This document shows positions 12,166 to 25,632 of a stretch of DNA of 64,000 nt, piece after piece. Below the pieces are notes generated by a model. It was not told where the DNA came from. It worked only from the letters and a program-made list of their open reading frames with translations, and did not search any database. The translations under genes and the position numbers were made by a program. This DNA comes from Formicarius rufipectus (taxonomy: Eukaryota > Chordata > Aves > Passeriformes > Formicariidae). The first letter of the stretch is position 1; each line of letters starts with the position of its first letter. The stretch is taken from the NCBI GenBank assembly GCA_013399695.1, contig VXAU01000683.1:1398242-1462241 (forward strand), given 5' to 3'.

Positions 12166-14410
12166 CAAGCACAACAGTTCTAACGCTTGCTGTTCTGTTT
12201 ATACCTTGGTTTGGATTTTAGGCTGAGATCATATTCATAGGGTAATGAAAGCCTCAGGCAAAGAGCAGCAGGAGAGATTACACTGTAGAAAGGAGGACAA
12301 GCACTTGGGAGAGGTGAAGGAACAGTCATCTTTGCAAGCACAGGCACTGAAAATTGTTCTCTTAAGCTATGTATGGCAAGTCTTGCCTACCAGAGTTACA
12401 TGCATTTGATGAGAGACAGCTAATAGAAAGCAAATCAATCCTTTTCTGTTCACATGTGAGACACAGAACTTGCTTGTAAGTGCAGCCAAGCAGCACGCAA
12501 ACAGGTTTATCTTACCCCAATATTTGATACCTAGACCTGACAGATTTATTTACAGATCTATGGACCTAACAAGTCTGTACATTGAAGGGAGTTGGGGAGT
12601 GAGTTCCATTCATGTTCCTATCTGTAAGTTCACAGGCTGACTAGCTCAGCTCACTATCTTGAATCACAACTACAAAAATGCTTTGTTGGGCCTAGGATCC
12701 TAGTAAGTGTTAACTACAGCATATTAAGAGTACGCTTTTTTGGTAATAAAACCAAGGCGCCAGCTTCAAATGATTCTTAAACTGGGGCTTTTTTGTCAGA
12801 AGGAAATAAAACTATATTTGTCCAAGGACAGACATTATTTCTCTTCATAACTACTACCAGTTCAATGGGTACAGGCAAACAGTCAAGTTAGTTTTAATTA
12901 ATTAACCACATCTCCTTTAGAAGACATAAATTTTTTTTACCTCTTCACGCATGACGTAGAAAAAACAAAAGCACTAAAAAGAAACTGCAGGTGAACCAAA
13001 TGATTCACAAGAACTCAAGTAAAGTATACAAAACAAAACCTCACTGGCATTTTGCACACATCAGCAAGCACAGCATCAGCACAAGAAAAATCACTTGCTT
13101 CATGGATAACATGCAGAAGTGAGGAAGAGTCATACCTTTTGGGTTAGTTTTTTGTCACCACCTGCTCCCAGAGCCAAGATGATCAACGTACAAGCACTCT
13201 TCTGGCCACAGTTATAGGGGATAGGTCCCCTCAGAGCTTTCTATCTCTGTTCCACCCCTCAAGACAAGAAAATGAAGATGCAATAATGCATTTCCAGGCT
13301 TTTGTATCCCAAAGGAGGTACCTCAGAGCCCACTTAACTCTTCTTCACAGGTGACTCTCCCACTTGCAGCACACTGGTGTAACTATCCACAACCTCTTCT
13401 AACTTCCTCAGCCTCACTGATGCCTCTCATTAATTGATGCCTCAATTAAGCCCAGCTGGACCACTTGGCATCGTTCACCCCTCTTCCTTTAAAGAAACAG
13501 CAAAGTATACTTGTGACTTGCTAGCAAAGGGGAATTACAGTGGAATAATGAAAAAGATAGCCTGGAAATGCTTAGCCCTGCAAAAAAAAATAAATATAAA
13601 AATCTCATGCTATTAAAGATGGTGCCATTTTGTCTGAGATGAAGCTGGATCAACCTCCGTGAGCTGTATCCATTATTGCTGGAGTCCAAAAAACCAAGTG
13701 CATTGACTCCAGTGGACATTGAATCCAGCTCCAGTGGAGGATAACCAAATATTAGCCTATTTCTTGAAACATACTATTAGAATTTAAACAGCACAAGCTC
13801 TCTAGTCCATGACTAATTATAATCTCTGCCTTCTTCCATCTCTCAGACTTTGAATTAATAGGCAGAGTAGTTAGCGGGGGTTGGGAAAGAGAAATCTAGC
13901 AGTGATGTGAACCCACAAACGCTCGTGCTCGCACATTAAATGAACTGATGGGGCTTAGCACCATCATGATAAATACTGAGTCAGCTGTGACAAAGCACTA
14001 TTTCATGCTATCCTTAAAAAATAAACAGAGCTTCCAGGTACTGTGTGTCATATCAGATGTGGAAAACAAAGGTACTCATGACTAAAGTTCATGTCCACTA
14101 ACTGGAAAGGATTAATAGTCAGCCACACCTGAAAACTGGGCTGGAGAATAAGACATATAAAAATTACCCACAGGTTCTGGTATATCACTGGTAAATATCA
14201 AAGGTCTTATGATTTGTTACTGTTTTTTCTTAGCCTTGCCGAGTATCACGCAATTAAGACAATCTGGACTGTGAAACAAAATTAAGTTCCCAGAGCTCAG
14301 AAGTGCTTCAAAGCAGATATCTTTTAAGAATCAAAAGCAAAGTCAAGTGAATCCTGAGCTTCTAAAAATATGTATGTTCAAATCAACTTTATAAGTTCAG
14401 CTGCTGATTT

Positions 14411-14434
14411 ATGTGTGTGTGTGCGCACATGTGT
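14411..14434. repeat. Alternating purine-pyrimidine tract (TG repeat with palindromic core)
   Basis: All 24 bases alternate purine and pyrimidine: a TG run, then a CGCG-like step, then CACATGTGT. The core TGTGCGCACA (14420-14429) is a perfect palindrome. Such tracts are known to favour left-handed Z-DNA under negative supercoiling. Confidence 0.85.
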
Positions 14435-14532
14435 CGGTGTTAGAAATATTGGATTATGATAGCATTGTGGGATACACACTCATCACTGATAAAGTCCCAA
14501 GATAAACATAGACATGAATGTGAAATAGTGTA

Positions 14533-14728
14533 GAGAATCACAGAATAGTTTAGGTTGGAGGATACTTTGTCATCTAGTCCAACCTTTCACTAGACGTGGT
14601 TGCTCAGAGCCCTGTCCAGCCTGACACTGAATGCTTCCATGGATGGAACATCCATCCCCTCTCTGGGCAATCTGTTCTGTGTTTCACCACCCTCCTTGTA
14701 AAAAAACCCTGCCAAACACTGAGGCCTA
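14533..14728 (-). mobile_element. CR1 LINE 3' fragment
   Basis: The antisense CR1 3' end begins with AGAATCACAGAATAGTTTAG, the reverse complement of the CR1 terminal octamer region. It continues through TCATCTAGTCCAACC, GAGCCCTGTCCAGCCTGACA, CATCCATCCCCTCTCTGGGC and CACCACCCTCCTTGTAAA. The copy is diverged, and the right boundary is approximate within about 20 bases. The expected 'placed 3' end first' order confirms minus orientation. Confidence 0.88.
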
Positions 14729-17700
14729 AAATCATTATAGAGTTTGTTTTTCTAGCCCATAAAAATTACCCAGTTGCAAGAAAACTTCCTCAAGAAGCAT
14801 AATACTGAGAATTCAGACATGTTCCCATCACTACCAGTTGGCCATCGTAGACATGGGTAAAGGAACACTGGAAAAAAATAACCAGACTACATCATACTGG
14901 TTGTTTAGGAGCTGTGAGTCAGCCAGCATGAAAATTAGTATTAATAAGTACATGTGTAGAGGCATAAGCCCTATCACAGGACAACTAACTCCACTCTTTA
15001 ACCTTGGGTTTGGTACTACAAAGTCCTTATGCTTTCTCCAATACTAAAACACTTCAATATTAATTGGAAGAAGCCATTGTGTGCAAGCATTTTCCAGTAC
15101 TTCTTGACACATGTGGTCCATTTGCTTTTCTAAAACCTCAGCCATGCAGTTCACAGAAGCAGAACATCTGCCCACACTGTCTCTTTCCTCTCAACAGCAT
15201 GAATCACTGGTGGTGTGAAAGTCAAAGGCTCCCTAATCAGTGCCAGATGGCTGTGGGTTGTGCCCTGCGTGCTGAGTGGGCAGGTTGTCCACTGCACAAC
15301 TCCACCCCTGCATCAGCTCCTCACCACCAAGCTCCTGGCACACCTCCCCTCACATGGCCTGGACCAGGACACCTTGAAACTCAAGGAAGTTCTGAGAACA
15401 GAGAAGCAGATAGACAGAGTGGTGGCTGACAAAAAGCCAAGGATGCTTTGTTTCAGTTCAGCTCAACCACAGCCTTTAAAAGCACAAAGTAGAAACTACC
15501 TCTTAGATCATCTTGTCCCTTCTTCTGGAAATCAGAGAAGAATAACATGGCTCATCTAATAGTTGTTGTATTTATTTATTTTAAAATAAGTATTTAAGGA
15601 GAATCAATCAACCAATACACAATGCTAGACTGACACTGTCAATACTTTCTCTAGTCATTTGTACTGTCTTTTGTGAAAATCCAAACAAAAAGGACCTCTT
15701 CCTCCAGGACTTCGCTCTCCAGGCTGACTTCAATAAACACCTTTCTAAACTAAAACTTTGTTATTTTAAGTAGTGATTACCTGTCTGTATGCAATCTTCT
15801 AGACTTCTAAACACCTTTCTCTTTCATGTCAATGAACAGAGCTGCTGCCATCAATAGCTTTTCATCATCTGGACCTGTAGAAATACAATAACTCAGGTAA
15901 GCTGGAAAAATAGATAATGCAACACCTAAACCCATAATGTTTAGAATAGTAACCTACCTTGGCAAAAAAAAAAAAAATTGGAGATTACAGAATTCAGCCT
16001 GGGAGATCTCGGAAGTGAGAGAGCATCAGCAGTAGTGCTGGTCAGCCGGGACATCTCAATGCAAATGGCCCTCTGCAGGCAGGGTGTGCAGCTCTGGGAT
16101 TTCAGGACAACAGCAGGCTCTGGCAGAACGGTAACTCCTCCTCTTTCTGCACTGCCAGAGGTCAAGAAACTCACAGCAGATGCACAAACTTACCACATCT
16201 TGAGGAGCCAACAGCAATATACCCTGTTTTAACTCCAGAAGGAGACTGAAGATGAAAAGTATTTTTGGGTGTCACCTTGGATCTGCCACCCAGCTCATTC
16301 AGAACAAAGACAAATGTCACTCCTTGAGGCAACTTCAACAAAAACACACTGTGGGAGTTACAAAATTCTACCTGATAAGGCTGTTGGGCCCTGTTACAAC
16401 CATCTTATCATAAAGCAGCACTATGCTGGTGACTCAGGGGAGAGCTGAAGGGAGAGATGGATCATGCAGGAGTCACAGCATCCCACAGGTGTAGCAGCAC
16501 CCCACAAAGCAGAGGGAGAAGAGGAAACCACATGACACTGATAGCATCAGAGTGGGATTTTATGTGCAGCCTGCCCTGCTCTTCAGAGACACAGGGTGCA
16601 GTCAGCTGCAGTTCTCATCAGCAGGACCTGGCAGCCCAGGAACCCAACCCCAGGGGACATTTCCCTTCTGTGTGCCCATGGCTGCCAGGGACACCAGCGG
16701 CAATGCCAGCAGCAATGCACCCATCTCCTGCCTGGCAAGGTCAGCAGGGCAGCTTTGCAAGAGAGAGCTTAGTTCATCCCTTGCAGCCATGACTGGAGGA
16801 TACAGAGTAAAGCCAAGTGATATCGTCATCCCCACACCCCAGTTTATTTTGGATGGCAATGGCCAAGGTTCAGAGTTTGTGTTCAACTCATCCCTCCATA
16901 TTGCTGAGAAGCCCCAGTGACATGCCAAATGGGAGGGTGTTTTCCAAACCTCTAGCTGAGTCTCCTCTGAAATAACAACTTATTTGGTGAGGCAACAACA
17001 TTGAGCATTTTCCTTTGCCAAGCACAAATGGGAAGCAGCATCCAGTATCTGCTGCTGGTTGTGGGCACCTGCACCTTGTCCCAGTGAACCTATCTATCCC
17101 CAGCCTGACACGGGGAAGCTGCACTTTGTGTGTTGCTGATGACCAGAAGCACCTGCAGCCCACAGTCCCTGCCCTCAGTGCTGCCAGTGCCTTCATCCAC
17201 AGGGATGAACAGCTCAGCATTGCCAAGTTGGTCTGAGCTGGATTTAGGATGAGACTCCTCAGGGGTGTCCAAGACCATCCCCAGCTGAAGCTTGTCCACT
17301 CAGGGAGAGCACCAGCTGAGTTTTATGCATCACAAGCTGGAAGCAAATTTCATCCGTGAACAGCAAGATTAATTACCCAGCCTGACAAACTCCACACTGG
17401 CAATCCCAGGCTGAGAGAGATATGGGACAATCATTACCTCCGTGTTTCTTAGCAATGAAAGGTGCTATGCCTAAGGAGAGGAATTGTGCTACTAAGCTAC
17501 AGTTTATGAAAGAAAGATTTTATCATCTTGCCCTGTTTGAAACTAGGTTCAAAATATTGATGTCTTTCAAGCTTCTCTCCAGAACTAAATGAGACTATGT
17601 TAGTGGTCTCACGTACAGTCACAGGGAGGAAAACTCTGCTTCTGAACACACCCAAATTTTGGGAAAGTTTGGGATTTTATAACTCAGACAGACTTTCCAT

Positions 17701-20700
17701 CCCCCACCCCCTCACCGCAAAATGAATACACACCACTTGAAGTTGCTCTGGGATACAGTGTTTCCTTCACACAACATGGATTAAAATCCTCAGGCTGAGA
17801 GTCTGGGAAATACACAGTGAATAACATCATCCTGGCTGTAACTTCACACTGTTTTAGTAAACCTAAAGAAGCAATATTTTAAGCCAAACACTACGTACAT
17901 TCACCACAGTTAATAGTTTCTTACCTATTAGTAAGGGCTCAATCCGTGACAGAAGAGAGTTACAGGGACCAGCATAACAACAGTTTTTTATAAATATGTG
18001 TCAAGTTACCAAAATTACTTCATTGAGGTCTCAATCACTTTTGTAAGACAGATCAAGTGAATGGGAATACGTTACTTTCCACTGATGGCAGCAATGAATA
18101 ACACTACAAACTCAAATATGAAACGCTATATTGCTATAAAGGTGGCAAATTAACAGAAAACAAAGTCTTCCCTATCCCTTTTATTGTCTGAAAATATCTA
18201 CAGTAAACAGGGTCTGGGATTTTTTTTGAGGTTTTTTTAAGATCAACCAGTCATCCAGACAGATTTTGAGCCTCTGTTTATTTCATGGTAGAGTCATTTG
18301 AACTATGGTTCTTACTGGGGGAGCAGCAGTATGCTGACAATTTACCACCACCTTCAAAATCAAAGGCTTACCTAAACTTTTTGATAGCAAGGGTCTAAGT
18401 AGATCATCTTGCATGCTGTTGATACCAGTGCATTCATCTAACGAAAATGAAACTTAGATTAAGTTTTAATGATCACTATTGCCCCCATTTCCCTCTTCCT
18501 GTTTAATGGCTGCCATCCTCAGATGCAGACAGTGAGGGCTATCCTGGTTTTCTCCTGGATTTGCCAATTTGTATGCTTATGCTACACACCACCTTCTTAT
18601 GTCTGTTTTATATGCCAATGCTAATCACTACATAGTAGATTGAGATTTGCTTTTATGATCCATTATGGAAAATTTTGCACATTCTTCCGTTTTCCTTGTA
18701 CTGATCTTACTGAACTACGATCTTATTATGATCTTATTCTTACTGCATAATTGTTACTCAGAAATATAAGTAATAGTAATCTCTGTGAAAAATATTTACA
18801 GCCTTTGGGCTGTTTATACATTTTTGTTAATGACACAGAGACATTTGACATCGTGACCTGATTATCTTAATTGCCCAGTATTGTTCCTGTTTCCCAATGG
18901 AATTGGACAGCATTCATAAACATGCTGCAAGGCACCACCAGTGCATAGGACAGTTATTCATGAACAAACAAGGAGATATATTTACAAAAGAGCAAGGCAG
19001 ATGATCCTGCAGTAAAATGAGGATCTCAGTTATATTTCCTACATGCCAGTATAACTGTTTGCCCACAGGTAGCCAGTTTATTTTTTAAAGACAGCAGATG
19101 TGTCCAGCATGTGGTTGCTGCCTACGGAGCTGTAGCTGAGGAACAGCAGGAGATACTTACACACCCACAGCCACTCAAAATTCTTTGCAAAGGGGCTAAA
19201 TTGCACAATGTCCTGAAGTAACCAGGACAAACAGATGTGAAAGATGCATATGCACCTACGAAAGGACAGATGAGAAGAGTAAGGAAAAAAGCAACCACTG
19301 AGGGTCACTGGCACTGGGACACCAGGAATGCCTGCATACAGGGCAGCCAGCAGGTGCAAGGCTGATGGGATTTGCAAAGTTCTGGTGTGAACAGGGCCAT
19401 GCTAGAGATTTGCACAATTGGGCATCAGTTCTTTGAAAAGGAGATTCATGCAGGCAGGCACCCCAGACTCCACCTCACACTCCCCAGAAAACCCAGCAGG
19501 GAACCAGCAAGGGGGAAAGCAGTAGTTGTTAGCTTCCCTCTTTGCCTCCAGCCCTCTGAGAGTTGGCCCTAACACCAGGCAACACAGCTCTGCAGCTGCC
19601 CTGATTCCTCACCCTGTCCTGCCCTTCATCACCACTCTGATCCTGCCACTGTTCCCTGTAGGCAGTGTGAAATGGAAGCAGTCATCCTCCTCTGGCTTAG
19701 AAAGGTTAAAGGGTTATGAATGGAGAGGGCACAGATCTTCCTTCTCTCTAGTCCCAGAACTAGGTCAAAGGTGAAAAGAAAAAAATACGTGAGACTGAAG
19801 GCATTTTAAGACTCAGCAGTACTATCTGGATTCTGGCTGAGATCTTCTGTTTATTTACTTTATCAGATACTTTGATTGCCTTTGATTTCTCTTGTTTATC
19901 ACTCTAAACTATATATATATAAAACATTCTCACATTACTCAGAGTCACAGGTCTGATCATAACCTGGGTAAGCTCTTCTTTATTTATGCCTGAATGCAAT
20001 GATTTTTTTTTTTGTTGGTGGTTGAACCGTGAAGGCTGTCCACTGAACCATTACAAAGGGGAAACTGCAGTTTTGCAAGAGGAAGTATCACAGAAACCAA
20101 CAAACCAACCAAAGTGAACCTGTCCATTGTAACAGCACCTCTAACCTCTGAACTGAAACATAAGGTACCATTTGGAGTCAGTAGGGGACCCGGACTATAT
20201 TGCAATCCCCAACATTTATCCCAAACTAGGAATCTGTAAGCTGCCTGCCTGGGCTAAGACAAAGCACATGCTGGTGTTTCCAGAGCTGAAGTTCAGGCAC
20301 AGACAAGACATGACCCAGTTTTGCAGAGGCACCAAAACTGGTAGTGTGGCGACACAGCATTCTGAGAGTACGTGTGAGTACCTGCCCACAGCTCTCTCAC
20401 CCCGTTGGGGTGTCCAGCTGAGGAAGAATAAAAGTGATGCCATCATCTGGAAAAAAACACTCCACACTGCAAAAGTCCCAGTTCAAGCATTTCGGCCACC
20501 ATGAGCTGTTGAGGTAAATATCTGTTGCTTCACTTGGAAAATTATCAACCTACAGGCTGAAAGGTCTGGGGGGAAGTGCCCAAAGTAACATACAGCTCTT
20601 AGACAGCACGGTTTACCAATTGAACCTGCGCTGCTAATTGCCAGTGCATGGCCATTACTTGCCCTCTCCCAGAAGCCAGTAGTGATGTTAGCCCCAAATG

Positions 20701-21341
20701 GGACAAGTTTTGATGGCAAGGTTGTCACAAAGTGATGTGGGAGCAATGGCAGAGGTGCCATGCTAGGGAGACAGGGAGCATGTGAGTCTGGGAAGGCTGT
20801 GTCCAATCCCCTCTGACGGCATGGTGCTTTAGGAAGCCTATGGATCATCACCAGGTGGTTTTTCCCTAACAGTGTGTATTCTCTGAGGTCACCACCTTTC
20901 CCACAGCTGGCAGGTTTACCACTGAACATGCCTGTGACAAAGCATAGCTCTGCCTTTTCCCTCTGAAATCGTCCGAGGAGTGCAAAAGTGACTTGTCAGA
21001 CAATCAGATACCATCAGAGCCTACCAGAAGATTCAAACACAGCTTTGATCCAGCCTCTTCCTATCTCTCCCATCAGCATATGTCATGCAGGAGGTTTGCT
21101 GCAGGTCAGTTGTCAGATCTGACAGAAAGAGCAGGAGACACGCTGCTCCAGCCACAGCTGAGCCGAGGGCAGAGTGTGTCTCCTCTGCCCTGCCAACACA
21201 ACAATCCATGAAGCCAGCTCTGAACCTACTGCTACCAAAGTGGTCCATATAAACTTCTGTTACACTTGGACTTGTTTTTAAAAGCAGGCCTATCTGACTG
21301 AACTAGATTGCAGAGCCTATGTGTCTACTTACTTGGCACAT
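14729..21341. other. Unique non-coding stretch, mixed composition
   Basis: No gene is recognised. A GC-balanced half (15060-17320 and 19300-21250) holds numerous short open frames on both strands. An AT-rich, repeat-poor half (17440-19080) looks more constrained. A 14-A run lies at 15964-15977 and an 11-T run at 20003-20013. Exon-like boundaries near 15991 and 16130 were considered and rejected. Confidence 0.6.
18400..18990. promoter_or_regulatory. Candidate conserved non-coding element
   Basis: This is a long AT-rich block without interspersed repeats. It contains an octamer-like ATGCTAAT (18618-18625), a GATA-like/homeodomain-like GATTATCTTAATTG (18860-18873) and a FOX-like TAAACA (18917-18922). 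A local near-repeat of the word GATCTTATT occurs at about 18719 and 18731. In visual character it is the most enhancer-like stretch in the window. The assignment is inference only, as motif words of this length occur often by chance. Confidence 0.28.
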
Positions 21342-21758
21342 AAAGGCTGAGAATAGAGATTGAAAGGCTGAGAGAGTTGGAGCTGTTCAGACTGAAGAGG
21401 AGAAGGTTTCAGAGTGAAACCTTACTGCAGACTTTCTCTACCTGATGGGGCCTAGAGGAGAGCTGCAAAGGAACTGTTTACAAGGGCATATACTGATAGA
21501 GCAAGGAGCAATAGTTTTAAACTGAAAGAAGGTGGGTTTACATTAGATATTAGGAAGAAATTCTTTTCTCAGAGGATGGTGAATCACTGGAACAGGTTGC
21601 CCAGAAAAGCTGTGGATGCTCCATTCCTGGAATTATTCAAGGCCAGGCTGGACAGGACTTTGAGCAACCTGAACTTGTGGAAGGTGTCCCTGTCCATGGC
21701 AAGGGGGTTGGAACTAGATGATCTTTAAGGTTCGTTCCAACCCAAACAATTTTATGCC
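21342..21758 (+). mobile_element. CR1 LINE 3' fragment, the most continuous copy
   Basis: The sense CR1 3' region is nearly continuous. It starts at AAAGGCTGAGAGAGTTGGAG (about 21361) with GCTGTTCAGACTGAAGAGGA. It then runs through TTTACAAGGGCATATACTGA, TTAGATATTAGGAAGAAATT, CACTGGAACAGGTTGCCCAG, GCTGTGGATGCTCCATTCC, AAGGCCAGGCTGGACAGGA and GGTGTCCCTGTCCATGGCAA. It ends with GGAACTAGATGATCTTTAAG and CCAACCCAAAC just before a decayed terminal octamer (TTTTATG). The 5' truncation point lies near 21342. No reverse transcriptase or endonuclease portion is present. Confidence 0.95.
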
Positions 21759-24052
21759 AGATAGCAGAGACAACAGTCTGGGCTGATTTATACCATGTGT
21801 ACTTTAGTCCAAAAAGTGTGTTACACAATGGTTCAATAGGAAGAAAGATGAGACACCACTGCTAAAGCCACAGCAAAACAAGGGTAGCTTTTATTCTCAG
21901 TGGCTGGTCTCTGTTTGCAAAAAAGGTAGAAAACCCTGGGCAAGGAAGTCCATGAAAACAGTTAGAAACTTGCTTCGTCTATTAACAGTGGGAAGGAAAG
22001 AGGTAGGCTGAACATTTTACAAGAGTTGGAATTAGGTGGAAACAGGAGCCAGAGGGTCACAATCTGGTCAGATTGACCCTGCCAGAACAGTGCCAGGGAC
22101 TCCTCTGAGGGCAGCAGGTAATGGTTGCCTGCTCACTTGCCCTTACCTAGGTCACTGGCTCCAGGGCTACCAGCTGCCAGCCAGAGGCAGCCCTGCTGCA
22201 TGGGCACACAGGCATGCTGGCTGATTTGGTGTAAATGCAGCCTGTGCAGAGCTTGCAAGAGCATGGGAGGGCACACTGGGATCCCATCTCCTGCAGCATC
22301 CCCTGGCTCAGGAGCGCTCACACATGGGGCAGTCCAGTCTCCTGTACCCACCCTCCCCACACGGGGTGACTCGCTGCCCAAAAATAGCCCGTGTGAGAGC
22401 AGCCCTTCAGCTTTTATGCCTTGAACCAGTGGGACAGGAATTCATAGGTCATGAAGTGACAGTGACAATACTTTGCTAAAGAGTATTTCACTGAGCTTTC
22501 CAGGGCTCACAATGTATCTCATTGTTCCCTACAGGCAGCTCTGCTGGTTAAACAACAGAAGGCTTCACCAAGCCAGTTTCTAAATGCCTTCTTTTTTTCT
22601 GCTCCCTTCTTCAAGTACTCAAGAAGTGTTAGTTCACACACACCCAGATTATTACACAACAGCTGTGTTACTTCAAAAGCAATCAAACTAGTGAAAATCT
22701 ATTTGATGTGATTATAGGTAGACTTTGAGAGGTTAGATGATCTTGTGACAAATAGCAGAAATAGGTCTGTATCAAACTGAAGTCCTCACTGTGTTATTAT
22801 AACCTTCTCTGCAATATTTCCTTTGCAATTTAACTTCCAGATCAGAGTGTGAAACTACAATAAGGGCGTAAAGCAACTTAATGCTGATAACTGTGTTTTA
22901 TTCAGAGGAGGTCAATGGTGGAGCACAGGCTGCCTTAGCCAAGCCAACCATGAGAGAGGCCAAACAGGCCAAGATAACAAAAATAATTTCTCAGTAAAGA
23001 TCTCTCTAGGGGAAAGGGGAGCATTTTCCCATACTGAACCATAATTCAAAGAAGAGAGAGGGAGTTTTTGAAGGCGAGTAGTTCCATGACACAAGAGGCT
23101 CATCCCAGGTAGGAGATCCTTGACATGGGTCTAGATGGTCTGAACAACTGAGAGGCACCAGGAAAAATCATGCTTTAGAAGAGCAGCAGCATCCTATCTC
23201 AGCAGGCATTCAAGTTTTGTTTCTTCTGGCTGCATAATGATCCAGAAGCTCCATTTTAAGCCTGAGTTCCCTCCTTTCACATGAGGAGTTGAACAAGAGC
23301 CCAGACCTCTCTCAGCCACATGAAATTTTTTTGGGGGGAAGTCCTGGGAAAGGGGGTATCACTGGCACCACTGTCCAGGGTGGCTGAAAGCAAAGCTGGC
23401 ACAGGAGACTACATCTCCCTGACAGGTGAAAGGCCACACAATTTGAGAACTGCTGATGCATGCTCCAAGTGGGATGACTCAGATAAGTTGTCAAAGAGCT
23501 GCTTCTTGAAAATATGCATGGTTTTCCAACTTTACTTCCACAAAAATTCAGTGGCAAAATGGATTTTTTCCTAACTTCAAATCATAGGGGCTGAATTTAA
23601 ATCTTCTGCTAACAACAACAGATGTAGCCAGCGATGGCTGTGGCTATAAATCAAGGCTGAGCTATTATCTCAACGTTATCAGTTGAGCTGGGGTGGAAAC
23701 TGTTTTTCTCCCACTCTACCCATCTTTCCTGAAGCCAAGTCCCCCATGACCCAGCCAAACACATTGAGATACATTGGATGGAGCTGCCAGTCAGCAAAAC
23801 CAAGAGAAGAATTTCTCTGGGAAAATGATCTCAAGAGCTTCTGGATGGAGCTCATTCACAGGTGCAGATAGATTTTAAAGGCAGGTTGCTTCCTCCTACC
23901 TCAGCAGCCTGCATGACACAGAACAAAAGGAATGTACTCAACTAAGGATATAGTTTTTGGTAGAATAGAACACCTCAACAGCTGGACAGAAACACGATCC
24001 CCCACACTTGACTATACGAACCCACACACAGTGTCACTCAGGAAAATAGGAG
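21759..24052. other. Unique non-coding stretch between two CR1 copies
   Basis: No gene is recognised. A GC-richer part at 22030-22430 has overlapping open frames on both strands (up to 99 codons) but no domain or splice structure. The remainder is unremarkable mixed sequence. Confidence 0.6.
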
Positions 24053-24372
24053 GTTGTGCGAAGACCTCATAGCATCCTTCCAGCATCTGAAGGGAGCTTA
24101 CAGGGAAGCCAAAGAGGGACACTTTGTCAGGAACTGAAATGATAGGACAAGGAGTAATGGGTTCAAATTGAAAGATAAGAAATTAAGGGTAGCTATCAGG
24201 CAGAAATTCTTTTCTGTGAGAGTGGGTGGTGAGGCACTGGAGCAAGTTGCTCAGAAGAGTTGGGGATGCCCCATTCCTGGCATTGAACAACCTGATCTAG
24301 TGGAAGTTGTTCATGTCCATGGGCAGGGGAATTGATCTTTAAGGTCTGTTCCAACTGTGATTTTATGATTAT
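24053..24372 (+). mobile_element. CR1 LINE 3' fragment with a small internal deletion
   Basis: Sense CR1 blocks are present: CCTTCCAGCATCTGAAGGGA, GATAGGACAAGGAGTAATGG, CAGAAATTCTTTTCTGTGAG, GAGGCACTGGAGCAAGTTGC and GATGCCCCATTCCTGG. The family segment carrying the 'caaggccaggctggatggggctttgag' type motif is missing between CCTGGCATTG and AACAACCTGATC (about 24282). The end is GATCTTTAAGGTCTGTTCC and a decayed octamer GATTTTATGATT. The element is 5' truncated. Confidence 0.92.
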
Positions 24373-25612
24373 TCCAAGTTTACAGCCTTGTCTCCAAGGA
24401 GGAGTGAGTCTGTGCCTCTGATTAACAAGTTCATATCTCTCCTATTGGTTGACTGAGGCCACTTCCTGCCAGCTTCCTCACAATGTAGCTTACTGTTGTA
24501 TACTTCCAGAACAGATAGGAGACTAACACAAAGAGACAATGAAAGAACCTCTGGAGGCTAGCAGGTTGCTTTAATTCATAATTCTGTCTCAGTGCTGTAA
24601 TCGTGATACAAATAATCTCCTCGTTTCCACTCCAGTTACTTTCAAACTCACTGATGTGAGTACACAATCTTGAAATCTCTTAGGTATCTCAGGAAGAGAG
24701 TTGTTGCACCAGAAGGAAAAGATAATTTTAAAAGTATTTTCCACATCAGTTTAAGGGATAATGCAGTCATGCAGGTGTTGTATAACTGATACTATATTCA
24801 TGGAGGTTTACCTTTTGGAAGTGAAGTATAAACATTTCCAGCATACCTACTTACAAGAAATGTGCTTACAAAGCAAGATTACTTCCTATGAGCAAAAAAC
24901 CCCAACACTTTCCTCTTTAAATTGGCAAACACAATACATTTCCTCTTCCCATACCACAGTAAAGGCTTACAAATGCACGTCATGTACACATAAATAAACC
25001 TTCTCATGTGTAAGATCCACCACAATCTAAAAAGGAAAGTGCCATAAAAGGACCAAGTAGTAATTGAGCAGCACATCTTCATGTAAATGAGCATATCTCA
25101 GAAAAGCTGCAAGCCTTGTTGTCTTGTTTTGCAGTGTTAACCACATGCAGACACACACACAGTAAACTACTTTCATGTTAGCTCACTTCTCCTTCCATAA
25201 ACCTTGGTGGTAACGCTCTCCCTGACATCCATCAAAGACAGGGACTGATGAGCTGAGAGCTGATGAAAGTTTTGAATAGCCAAGGAAAGTGATTATTTGA
25301 AGAGCTTAATTTATCCCATATTAAACAAATGTTTGTTTCCCTGGGAAACTCATCAGAGCAGCTGTTGTGAGAAAAAACTCCTTTCTTCTCCTTGCCATAC
25401 CCCGTCCTCAGGACAAAAGGATTCCTCTGGCATGTAACTAGCTATTTTGATTCCCAGTATGAGCACCAAAAAGGGATATGTATTTCTGAAGCATTCTTTT
25501 CTCCTCTCAAAGTGAATATATGAAATAGGAGAGATGAGTTACTCCCCAAAAATACATGTTTCTCTCTGCTGATGGTAGAAAGAGGTACCACAGTGAGCAT
25601 CCACACCAACCT

Positions 25613-25632
25613 TAAGTGGACCTAAGTGGACC
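25613..25632 (+). repeat. Perfect 10-base tandem duplication
   Basis: The unit TAAGTGGACC occurs twice without a gap. It is probably a recent slippage duplication. Confidence 0.9.

Larger units (their letters stand above)
9276..14532. other. Unique non-coding stretch with several homopolymer tracts
   Basis: No gene is recognised. It contains T runs at 10235-10247 (13) and 10924-10937 (14), the purine tract at 12113-12165, and the alternating purine-pyrimidine tract at 14411-14434. AT-rich unique sequence lies at 10250-10480 and about 12720-13000. The open frames (up to 115 codons) show no domains. Confidence 0.6.

Noticed and set aside
15991..16130. Exon-like segment between TTACAG and GTAACT
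   Set aside because: There is no polypyrimidine tract before the acceptor (it is an A run), the product has no similarity I recognise, and no partner exon was found.
20483..20929. 148-codon open frame on the minus strand
   Set aside because: There is no recognisable similarity or motif, and the length is within chance for this much GC-balanced DNA.
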